This document shows positions 54,419 to 64,000 of a DNA stretch of 64,000 bases, one piece after another. Below the pieces are notes generated by a model that saw only the letters and a list, made by a program, of their open reading frames with translations, ran no database searches and was not told the DNA's origin. Source of the stretch: Prorocentrum cordatum (lineage: Eukaryota; Sar; Dinophyceae; Prorocentrales; Prorocentraceae). The stretch is taken from the NCBI GenBank assembly GCA_963575745.1, contig CAUYUJ010010391.1, positions 126,001 through 190,000 on the forward strand, read 5' to 3'. Position numbers and translations under genes: made by a program. Each line of letters starts with the position of its first letter. The first letter of the stretch is position 1.

Positions 54419-56149
54419 AGAGACAATTAAACGAACGCGCGGACACACACACACACACGTGTATACACAACTATATATATACACATACATATATGTTTAC
54501 GTGTGCGGGCGTATGGATTTACATAGATCTGTTTATATTTCCACAAGCAGATAGATCTAGAGGGAGGCAGCGGGACGTAATGGGGTATGAGTACCGAGCG
54601 GATGCCAATCGTCGGGCATCCGAATCTATTCACAATCGCATGTGCGTACGATTGTTTGACCCGAGTGTTTGGCTGGAGCTCCTGCGCTGACCCAAGGTTA
54701 TCGTGGCTGCCTGCCGTGCGCGTGGATACAGAGCGCCGCACACCACTTACAACTCCCATATGCATTGGTGTGTGCTGTGCCCGACGACATGCCAAGAGTG
54801 CTGCACAGAATCCCGACTGGAAGCGAGGCCACCGCGAAATCCTGCTGCCTGCAAGCTTCTAATTTTAATGCGTGTGCTTCCTCCTCTGCCGCACCATGCG
54901 AGCAAGCCTGAGCCTGGACCGAACCTTCTGCAGAGCGTCGGCATGCGCGAGAAGCCATGGGCATGCTGAACAGGCATGCTGCAACGTGGAACAGGAGCGC
55001 GCGGTGGCAGGTCATGTTGACATGTAACCAGCATCGGGATAACAAAGCGAGGAAAACACATGCAAAGCAATCTGACCCGAGCAACACCCCAATCAACGCA
55101 ATCAACAACATTTATGTCAACAAGACGGGCATGCGGAAATGGCATTGCCAGATACAATTTCCAAAACAACATTACAACGACATAGACACCAACTAACTTT
55201 GACTCCCGGCGCGCACGCAAACCCTTCGTGCCAGGTGCAAGTACGCAGGCTGCGCCCTCCTACTGGCTCTGACCGATGTGCTGCCCTATGCTATCCCTTA
55301 CAACTTCTTTCACAACAGAAGCTTGTAAGGTGCCTGCTCGCTTCGGAGCGGCACCTGAAAAATAATGCAGCGACGAACCAAGCCGACCCAAATAAGAAGT
55401 AGCCCAGTGCACACACAGCGGGGATACCACCGCATTGGGCGATTTCCCTGTGCTCGGTCTGTAATAGCATGCACGTGCAACCTGTGTATCTCCCCTTGCC
55501 TGTCACAGCAATCCGTCTCTGGCGCGAGAGTCTCTCCGCCACGGTCTTTCTCGACTACATCCACTTACCAAACCGATTGCCCAATCAGAACTTGCACGCG
55601 GCGTGCCCACACCTCACTCGTTGCTCGATCGCCCGCGTAGCTTGCCCATGTTGCTTTAATGATGGATCTCACGGCGCCTTTGCTGCATGACCGTGACTGT
55701 ACCGCACCGCAAGCAGAACTTGCACACAACTGCCTCCTCGAATACTTCATTGGTGTAATTTCCGCCATCACCTCCTTGACAAATCGTGGCCGACGGGACC
55801 GTCGTCAAATTCGTTTTTTTCGTTTTGCAAGCGTTCTCTGCTGACTTGCAGCCTGACCATCAAACATAAGCGGTTAGATTCTTGACCAACCAATTTTGAT
55901 ATTTCCGTAATGCGTCAGGCTGCTAATCGCCAGGGTCTCCAGCTTGAGTGCCAGAAGAAAAGGACATTACTGCAACCCCATGGGCTTTTTATGGTTCGGC
56001 ACACCCGCGTCTCAACCACAACAGACGCATGGCTTGCCGCGCAGAGCAGGACATTTTCACACCGATTCAGCTTCGTCTTGGGCCTCAACGTTTCCGGGAA
56101 GTGGATGGCCGGACCGAAGTGGTCGCGCAGACGTTGAGGCCTCCGCGGC
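54417..56149. other. No recognisable gene over 1.7 kb
   Basis: AT/CA-rich at 54440-54500. The rest is mid-GC, with short open frames and no signature. Confidence 0.4.
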
Positions 56150-56500
56150 CGAGGGCGCAGCAGATGGCTTCGGTGGCCGAGGGCGCAACCTGTGGCGCAA
56201 CCAGGATCATGCGTGTTACAACCTGTGGCGGCCGCGGGCGCAACATACAGCGCAACCAATCAGCTTCCCACGGTGCAACTTTTGGCACTGAAGATGGCAC
56301 AACCTTTGGAGCAATCCATGGCACAATCAATGGTGCAGCCTCTGATGCAGCTGTTGGTGCAACCAGTGGAGCTCGGTGGAGGAGGGCGGCGGGGGAACTG
56401 GAGCAACAGCCGTCGCAACCTGTGGCGCATTATCTGTTTCAACCTACAGTGAAACATGAAGCGCAAACCACGGCACAACCTCTGGCGTAATCGTCAGCGC
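56150..56500 (+). repeat. Degenerate GGCGCAACC(T)GTGG minisatellite
   Basis: About 18-20 loosely related 12-18-base units around GCGCAACC, GCACAACC and GTGCAACC. Frames read Ala/Thr/Gly- or Gln-rich repeats. Confidence 0.6.
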
Positions 56501-58680
56501 AGCATGTGGCAGTTATGCGGTTCTGACGCTCTATCTGATACAACCTCTGGAGCTCCATGGAGGAGACAGGACGGGGGGGAAACAACATCTACACGTTCGA
56601 GCACGCCGCAGGGGGACCGGACACGAAAGGGAATGGACAATGGGGAAGGACGAGCAAGCTGGACGAGGGGGGGGGCCGAGGCAGGGGCGAGGCAGGAGAG
56701 AGGGAGAGAGAGAGTATCGAGTGACGAGAACGATGAAAACGACGCCGAAACCGAGGGGGAGGCAGTCGGACGAGGCTCAAGGTAGTCTGCCCTCGCAGAG
56801 TACGCGGGGCGTGCTCGCCGCTTGGGCATTACATGTGCGGTGTCGGATGGCTTCGGCCCGCAGGTGCTGCCCACCTCCCCCTTCTGCTGGTGGCCCCGCT
56901 CGCGGCGTGTGATTACAACATGGTCTTCCTGTCGCGCATCTTGGCCAGATATTGGCCTCGCCCTGCGTTAATAATGCACCAAGAACTGAGCGATGACTAT
57001 GGCCAATCCCGGGGGAAACCAAGCCAACGAGGTAGCTGTACTATGCAGATTAGGTTCCACCACGCGTGTTTCCCTGCTTTAGTGATTTGATATTTTTGGC
57101 GCGCGGCCTGCGCATAGTTTCGCAGCAGGGGCGCTGGCATTGCCTCCTTAGTGTGTACGTTCAACCAGTTGATTGCGTAAACACTGCGGTGTGAAACCCA
57201 CTTTGCCGACCATCTGATCATGCATCATGGTCGGAATTCACGCTGCTTTTCGTGTGATGCGTTCTCATGGCTTTCCCATATCATCATCCTACTTGGCGCA
57301 TGCCCACTAATTACAACATGTGGCCTGGTTGGTTGGGCATTGAAGCATCGCTGGTAGCTTGTATACCGTTGGCTGGCCCACCGCTTGCTTTCTGGTCACT
57401 GGAGACGCTTTCAGAATCGACCCACATGGGTGCAACCTCTGCCGATTCACCACCGTCCCTCAGAACCTGGCAAAACCGATGCGCGTCCTCCGTGTGTGTG
57501 TGTGTTCGTATGGTCCACGATATCCGCTGCTCGTTACACCCGTCATGTATTCCAGTGCTAATGGAACTTGTAGAACACTTGCAGAAACTCTTGCGAACGA
57601 CAAGGGACATGCTTTGTTGGTAAACGAATTATAATGCCCAAGTATACAAAAGCTACACTGGTAAGCAGTGTATATGCGCAGTGCATTGGAAAATAAACAA
57701 ATACTTCACTAGAGCGGAGCCTGCACTCAAACTCTAGCGCGCAATCTGATGGCGTGGGCCACGTGTCGACCAGCCAGTACAATATGGCTACAATGCAGCG
57801 GCCTGGTAAATATAATAAACCTCAGATGCGAACCAATCCCTGCACGGAGACTGAATTGGCGTTAACAATAGGTTGGGAGCTGGGCCGAATAGTAATCAAA
57901 ATACGTAAAGAAATCAAGATGCACAAAATCTGGGCCGCTCTTCGGTCTCGGTTCGCACTGGCCTCTTTCCTGGACCATCGAGGTACGCATCGCGAGCCGA
58001 ATCGGTTCGAGCTTCCAACAGCTCAAGCGGGGGACAATCAACAATGATGCATTCGTCAACTCAAGAACATATACCCGTGCACTACACAACGAAACATATG
58101 CAGCTGGTCGCGTAGAGCAAACGATTGATCACAATGTGTTTATGCATAGGTGGAGGGTGAGAGCGATGGAGAGTCGAGATGCAAATACATAGCGACATCG
58201 TTCAACAACTGCACAGGCGGACGCTGATGTTGAGAGGAATTTGCTGGGATAGCTGTAAATTTGGCACGTTGTAAAGAGTATGACCTACCACAAGCCAGTC
58301 GCCCTTGTCCTGGACCCCCTGCGTGACAGAAACATGAGAGACGCCACATCGTCATGCCAATCTCAATTGACGGCATTGCGAAGAACATGCTCAATGTCAA
58401 TGGGGGGTTCAAACGAATTGCAATGCACGAGCACGGCCTTGCCAGGAAACCCGTACGCACATATCCGTCGGGATGGTGTTGCACAGCGCGTCATGTGTAT
58501 CCATTCCTGGGGTGGCGCACGCAGCAATGCAAGTTGCCCTGTTGTTCAACATATTGCATAATGTATCTATTCTGTCGCACGAGATTGAACACTCAATGAG
58601 ACAAGCCTGTGTGACATTCCAGTCGCATAAAGAAGTGCGTGGTTGCATCAAGGTCATATGCCTTTGAGCCTGCGTTGTGT
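56501..58680. other. No recognisable gene over 2.2 kb
   Basis: Purine-rich at 56640-56720. Then mid-GC DNA with no domain in any frame up to the assembly gap. Confidence 0.4.
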
Positions 58681-58780
58681 NNNNNNNNNNNNNNNNNNNN
58701 NNNNNNNNNNNNNNNNNNNNNNNNNNNNNNNNNNNNNNNNNNNNNNNNNNNNNNNNNNNNNNNNNNNNNNNNNNNNNNNN
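58681..58780. other. Assembly gap (100 N)
   Basis: A run of exactly 100 N, a conventional gap of unknown length. Features either side need not be adjacent in the genome. The sequence just after it (GAGGAGGAGGAC) suggests that a GGA tract broke the assembly. Confidence 0.99.
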
Positions 58781-59425
58781 GAGGAGGAGGACGGGTCGCC
58801 TAAGCCCTTCGCAGAAACCCTCCAGGACAGGCCCGACTTAATGCCAGGCCAGTCGCCTCGTCCACGGGGCGGGCCACGGTCGCTCCTCCTCCCTCTGGGG
58901 AGGCGTTGCTGCTCCCGGGCTCGCCGCGCAGCGCCCCCCCAGGGAGGGAAGGGGGGGAGGGAGGGAGGGAGGGAGGGGGAGGGAGGGAGGGAGGGAGGGA
59001 GTAGGATCGCCCCCCTGGGGGAGCCGGCCAGCCCCGCCGCCTGCGCCACTGGTCCGCCGTGAGGCCGAGGCGCGTCCATCGGCCCGGCGGCCCAGCCGCA
59101 TCGATCGGCCGGGCGCTCCGCGAGAGAGGCCCCGCCGCCCTGGGGGCCTCCCAAGCGGGGTCCGAGCAGGCGGGGCCTCGGATCTCCAGGCCAGGCTTTC
59201 CACAGGCGGGGCGTTGCCCTAAGGAGCCCCAAGTAAGGAGCTAGGCCCCTTTTTTTCTTCCAAAGGTTCAACTTCGGCTTCCGATCGGAAGCCTCATGGA
59301 AACCGACGGCAAACTGTGTAACAGTGAAGGAACACGGAGCCCCTCCTCAACGCAAAGGGTTCCTTCTTCAGCGCCCCGACTGTAGTCGGACCTGGGCCAG
59401 AAGAGCATCCGTCAAGAACATGAGC
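58781..59425. other. GC-rich, GGGA tract, no gene recognised
   Basis: (GGGA)n at about 58945-59001. Flanking frames are Pro/Arg/Gly-rich and unrecognised. Confidence 0.45.
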
Positions 59426-59602
59426 AGGGGCATGAAGAATTGCAGAAACAGAAAAGCTCGGAGGTCCTCGCGGTTTTCTTGGATCGGCGCTGGGGCCTCC
59501 TGGCGGCGCCTCCGGCGCCGCCCCTGGTGCGCTCCGGGGGGTCCAGCACGGATCCGAGAAATCCGCGCGGAGCTCCGAAATTCTGTAATTTGTCGTGCCC
59601 CT
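59426..59602. repeat. Hairpin-family copy at 59 kb
   Basis: Ends AGGGGCAT / GTGCCCCT. Arms carry GCTCGGAGGTCCTCGCGGTT then TTCTTGGATCGGCGCTGG, and their inverted match CCGAGAAATCCGCGCGGAGC. The loop (GGCGCCTCCGGCGCCGCCCC) is as in the 12.8- and 14-kb copies. About 177 bp. Confidence 0.75.
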
Positions 59603-60639
59603 AGTGAAACCCTCCGTCGGCCAAAGCACGCGGACCATCCAAGAGTACCGTCCCCGGGATACACAAGAGCATCCAACAAGCACGAAAAACACGAGGGCAT
59701 CCTCTCCGAACCGACCTCGATCTTACACCTCGGTCCGACTGTATTGCAATCAACAGACCGCCAGAGGGGCAGCACCCCACCAGGGAACGGAGGAGGAGAA
59801 GGTGAGGGAGGAGGAAGATGCATGAATTCCATGAGAGCCAGTACTACTCTCGCAACGGCGCCACGTTGGTTTCCAGTACCATCGAGAGCCAATCGAAAGA
59901 GCTAGCTTGCACGATCTTGCCAACAACCGCCAATGACTGCGACCTGGCGCTTGAGGCGGCGTTTCCCCATTTACTGATAGAGTTGCGAATGCACGAGGAC
60001 CAAGCGGAGACTAGGCGGGCAAGGTAGGGTTCAGCCTTGAGGGCCCAAAGCTTGCCACTCGGAACCATACCCTCAAGGACCTGATGTCGCCCGCCTGTAA
60101 ATCTACAAATTTAATTTGGACACTGCGCCGCCAGCGGCGTTAAACCATCGCTGTTGTTGTCCCGGCGCGCTAGGGCAGCTTCTTGCCGCCAGGGCGTCTG
60201 GACTGCTCACTGTACCGCGTGAAGGCTCACAACTTTCTGACGCAGCTTGGCGATCTGAGGCTGTCCCCCTAGCCGGAGGGATCCGATATGTTTCTAACGT
60301 AGCGGAACACTTGAGCTTAAGGCAGGCCCTGATGATTCTAACTGAGATTCTAGCCAGCGCATTGACCAACCTGCATTTTTCCAGCGTCGGGCTCAGGCAA
60401 GTTTCGAAGACCGCCCGGATATGAGTAGGCAAGGGTCCGTCTGGAGAGCCTGGGGGCCCGCGGCAGGCCGAAGAACAGCTGCGGCACGGCGCTCCGAAGT
60501 GGAGCCGTCTGGCCCCTGCCAGGAGATCCAAGACGGAGCGAGCGGTCTTCTCTTTGATGCGATCCTGGAGGCCCCGAGTCCTGGTGGGCCAGCCTATGCG
60601 AAGCATGGCCGTCGGGGGGCCTCTGCTCACCGCGATGAG
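59603..60639. other. No recognisable gene
   Basis: Mid-to-high GC, unrecognised. May include the 3' part of the element that follows on the minus strand. Confidence 0.4.
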
Positions 60640-62640
60640 CTCAAGAACGAAAAAACGGGCCAGGCCGACGAAGCCCACGACCGCTCACTCCGGCACTGGA
60701 GGCCCACCTCCTGGCGCCGGTGAACCCCTCCCAGAGGGCTCGCTCGAGCAGCGCCCCGGGCCTGGCCAGGAGCGGCTGCCCTCCGCGACCCAGCGACGAG
60801 AGCCTGCGCACCGCGCGCAAGCCCGTCCCGTGGCGCCTGACGCTGAGGCACGATGCCCGCGGGCCCCTGCGCACGACGGCCGTCCGCGTCTTGGCCTTGG
60901 AGAGCCAGTCGTGGAAGGGCCCTGAGTGGCACAAGATGGAGGGCGTCAGCTCCCAGCCCTCCAGGCCGACCTTGGCGGCCGCGTCTCGGCAAATGGCACT
61001 GAAGACCGTGCCTGGCAACGGAAAGAGGAGCTCGGGGCCGACTCGCGGCGGGCAGCGCGTCGCCCGGGCGCAGGCGGGCGTCCGCCGCCAGCACCGCGCC
61101 CAGCGCCGCCCACCTCTGCCCCATGTGCACCTGCGCCACCGCCAGCGCTGCCGCCGCCGCCCACGGAGCCGGCGCGCGCGTCACCAGCGGCAGCAACAGG
61201 AGCAGGCCCTGCGGCGCCCGCGCCACACGAGCCAGCTCTGGAGACCTGCCCGCAAGGTGATGACAAAGATGCCCGATCGCCGCGAGCAGACTGGCCCCGT
61301 TGTTCGACGCCCCCCCCCCGCGCGAACAAGTCCACGTACCCGGCTGGCGCCTCCCCCAAGCCATCGTCGGTCTCGATCGCGAGCCCGTGGGTCATGCAGA
61401 AGACGTCTAACCGCTCCAGCCTCCTCACGTAGCCCTGCTTCGTCTTCAAAGCGACGCTCTCCGTTTCCAGGGTCGCGAGCCCGCCGGCCCCGACCGCGCG
61501 CCCCCTCGCCGCGCCCCTGGCCGGCGCGAGTGGCGGGGGCCGAGGGCGGGCGGTTTAGGGGGCGCGGTGTCGGCGATGCCTCGTCGACGAAGGCCTCCGC
61601 GGCGCCGGGGCTGCTGGGCCGGCCCCGCCCTGCACCTTCGGCGCGACGAATGAACAAATCGACCATGCCCCGCCTCAGTAAGTCCTGGGCGAAGATGATG
61701 CATTCGTTTCTGTTGGCACGCAGGGTCTTATCCCAGTAGACCTTGGCGGCATCTGGGCGGACCTCGCGGCTGCGAAGTAAGAGCGGGCGCTGGCCGTCGG
61801 ATGCCTCGCGGCGATCTGGCCCTGAAAACAACTCCAGCAGTCCGACGCAGACAGGCGACTCAAGCCAAGAAGCCAGATCGCGATCGCGCGGCGCAATTCC
61901 AGCGAGGCCGCCGAAGCCGTGGCCCAACGTCTCGGTGCCGAGCAACTCACTCGTCGAGGGCTACCTCGGGGCTGGGGGCAGAGCCCGGCGGTTGATCGTC
62001 GGCGGCCGCGCGCGCGCCGAATCACGTCCACGAGGGAAATCTGAGCCTCTGATGGACGAGCCCCCGAGACAAAATCACCATTCCCGCGCGGACTGTTCAG
62101 GGCTGCGACGCAGTTGTTCACATTGCGGCCTACCGCGGTCCGTCGACCGATCCTCTGGGCGACTCGGCGAGGAAGACCCCGCGCGCCTCCGGCGGGGCGT
62201 GGCGGCGCAGTCGACAGCGGCAGCGTGTCCGCGGCACGACGCGCTCTGGCGGCCTGCTGGCGCCAGCTGGGGTCGACCGCCCCCCGGCCGCAGAAGCTGC
62301 CGTGACCTCTTCGGAGGGCCGCGCGCCAACGCGCGTTCCTGTGCTGCCCTCCGCTCCTCTGTCAGGATCGCCGAGCCCCTGGCCGTGGACTCCGCTTGCC
62401 ATTTGACCAACTCCGGGCCGGGCCGAGCCCTTTCTGAAAGTCGAAGTCCTTCGGCTCCTCCTCATCCTCCTTGTCCTCCTCTTTCTTGATCGCGTGCTCG
62501 ATGGGGCCTCGACGCTGGCCAGATTGGCGACGCCCACTTGATCGCGGGAGCTGGCTAGTTCCAGGGGGCCCGGCAGTATCGCGTGAGTCACCGCCGCGTG
62601 CTCGTCCTCGTTCGGCTTGTTCTCGTACTTCCACGTTGTG
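60640..62640 (-). pseudogene. Decayed RT-type polyprotein + tyrosine recombinase element
   Basis: On the minus strand, in shifting frames: WKYENKPNEDEH and ILPGPLELAS (about 62620-62560); NNCVAALNSPRGNGDFVSGA (62118); ELLGTETLGHGF and YWDKTLRANRNECIIFAQDL then LRRGMVDLF (61740-61650), the entry to an RT domain whose body is missing; then a tyrosine-recombinase-like region: TKQGYVRRLERLDVFCMTHG and YVDLF (61440-61330), a frameshift at a C9 run (61311-61319), ASLLAAIGHLCHHLAGRSPE, LARVARAPQGL, TRAPAPW, AADARLRPGDALP (61300-61060), a deletion, and after another frameshift WELTPSILCHSGPFHDWLSK (60955-60898). The family normally has RHSG in the last motif; here the Arg is Cys (TGC at 60929-60931). 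This combination recalls DIRS-like elements. Motif assignment is from memory and not searched. Confidence 0.55.
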
Positions 62641-64000
62641 CGCCGCTGCGCTGGGCCCGCGCTCTGCGTCGAGATCTCTACCGCGCTCTCTCTGCCCGCG
62701 TCGTGCAACCCGCGGCCCCCCCCGCAGAAAAAACGCCCGGGACTCCAGGGCCAGAGACTTTCCGTCGGCGACCCGTTGCCCCGGCGCTGGGCTTCGCGCC
62801 CGCTCGCTGAAAAGATGGTACGACTGGCCGCGATGAGCTCCCAGGCCGCCTGGTGGGCCTCCTCGCGGCCATCCCTGCGAGAAGTCCGCTAAAGCATTTC
62901 TGCGCGTGCCCCCGTCCGGCGCCGGCGCGATGAAGGCCGCGCCCGCGACGGCCGTCAGCGCGCGACGCTCGCGCCGTGCCTCCCCCCCACGCGCCGCAAT
63001 CGACGAAGATCGCGTTCTCCGCCTTGAGGTGGAGGGCGCGCCGCGCGACTCGACTTTGGCGTCGTCGCAGGTCTCGCCGACGGCGTTCACCGACTGAGGC
63101 CCCTCATGGCTCGCGCTCCGCGTCGCCAATCGGAAGCCCCGGGTCGCGTGCCCAGCGCCGCCGGCGCCGCGAGCGCCCCCTGCAGGAGGCTCACGCCCGC
63201 CGCGTTGACGAGGGCGCCCAGCGGCGCTGGCGCACCTCGGACATCGGTCTGGGAGAATCACGCGCTGGCAATAATCGAAATGGCCAGCGCGCGCGGCGAG
63301 ACCTTAAGATTGCGCGAGGGGCCCCGGGAAGCCGCGGGGGCGGGCGCCAGGGCAAACGAAGGAATGCCCCGGACGGAATCTCCCACTCGGCGCTGCGAAT
63401 TAACCGCTCGAGCCACCGGTCGGCCATGGATGGGGATCTAAATCGTTGAATTCTCTGTTCAACTATGCAAGCTCCGCTCTCCAGGGCCGCGGAGGAGGAA
63501 GACGCGCCGCGCGCTTTCGGCGCGCGGCGCGCCAGAGCCCTGCCAGCGCCAGGAAGGCAATCCACCTCCAGGCAGGAGGCGCGCGGGAGAGCGGCAGCTC
63601 CAGGCGCTCCCACCTATCCAGTGCGCCCCCGAGAATGCATGTGGCACCGAGCCAAGTGCTCGGCCGCTTCGCGAACGTCTCGAGAAAGAGCTCAAGAAAC
63701 AGGACCTCGCTGAGCTTGCCGATGGGGCGCCGTTGCGGCCGCGGACGTTGATCGAGTTCTGCGGCGCGGGCAACTTGTTCGCGCGCGGCAGCGGCGGCGC
63801 TGAGGAGAGCATGGCGCCGCGCGGGAAGGCGCGGGGGGGACTTCCCCGCGTCGAGGGGCACGAGGCGCTGCGCGATAGTGGCTTTATTTCCTCCAGAATG
63901 CGGGTGCCCAGGTGCCCGAGATTTCGCCGGCGACGGGGCGGCGCGCTGTCGCGTTGATCTCACAAGCTGCTCGGCAGCGCTGCCAGTCGAGGATCGCGCA
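62641..64000. other. GC-rich end of window, no gene recognised
   Basis: Long open frames on both strands (for example minus 63963-63463, containing LFLELFLETFAKRPSTWLG) may continue the decayed element upstream, since its N-terminal region is unaccounted for. I see no diagnostic motif. Confidence 0.35.

Overview
The window looks like nuclear DNA of a dinoflagellate. It is GC-rich and packed with simple repeats, satellites and foldback elements, and it has very few genes. There are two relicts of the dinoflagellate spliced leader (53722-53742 and 3080-3100, each 19 of 21 positions by eye). The retroelement proteins resemble those that are abundant in dinoflagellate genomes, and there is an HMG-box protein with a lysine/alanine-rich tail. 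There are no bacterial operons or ribosome binding sites. A run of N at 58681-58780 is an assembly gap, so the order across it is not proven by sequence. I cannot name a species from sequence alone. All identity figures are counts by eye.

Genes. The best cellular gene is the HMG-box gene at 882-1709 (minus); its 5' end is probably in an unseen exon. The largest coding element runs on the minus strand from a relict spliced leader (53722-53742), through an ATG at 53506, a zinc-ribbon/coiled-coil segment (52706-53506), a 467-base A-rich block (52239-52705; T-rich on the coding strand), and an open frame of about 1280 codons (48400-52238). That frame carries the start of a reverse transcriptase, pieces of RNase H and a C-terminal cysteine cluster, but the catalytic middles of both enzymes are missing. 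Decayed retroelement pieces also lie at 17425-17960 (RT C terminus, plus), 27080-28660 (coiled coil, RRM-like and endonuclease remnants, plus), 34095-36023 (LINE-type RT with a YVDD box, minus) and 60640-62640 (RT-type polyprotein joined to a tyrosine recombinase, minus).

Repeats by region. 1-3 kb: HMG gene, a MITE-like foldback and a foldback with a GAG-repeat core. 4-10 kb: GAC repeat, inverted repeat, a 15-unit satellite of about 97 bp, and a CTC tract. 12.6-13.4 kb: four hairpin-forming elements back to back. 14-15 kb: hairpin, 460-base CTC tract and satellite. 15-23 kb: long stretches of a degenerate CCAAGAGGC-like sequence, several dinucleotide tracts, a second GAG-cored foldback and a 390-bp tandem duplication. 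24-31 kb: a lower-GC island holding the endonuclease remnant. 31-36 kb: satellite and LINE RT. 36-41 kb: CAC tract, a duplicated module of CCAAGAGGC and CGAACGACTCACACC arrays, and an ACT tract of about 880 bases between the two module copies. 43-47 kb: a second satellite and a 1.3-kb CAC tract. 48-54 kb: the spliced-leader-tagged retroelement. 54-58.6 kb: GA/CA tracts and unrecognised sequence. 58.8-64 kb: a GC-rich segment with a hairpin element and the decayed RT/recombinase element.

How it fits together. Nothing here behaves as an operon. The recurring theme is mobile DNA. Several loci (about 6, 8, 14, 33 and 43 kb) share one composite architecture: hairpin, about 50-bp conserved block, polypurine or polypyrimidine tract, then a satellite of about 85-100 bp. 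The best candidates for something undescribed are this composite element, and the retroelement that begins at a spliced leader and abuts a 163-bp repeat found inverted 29 kb away.
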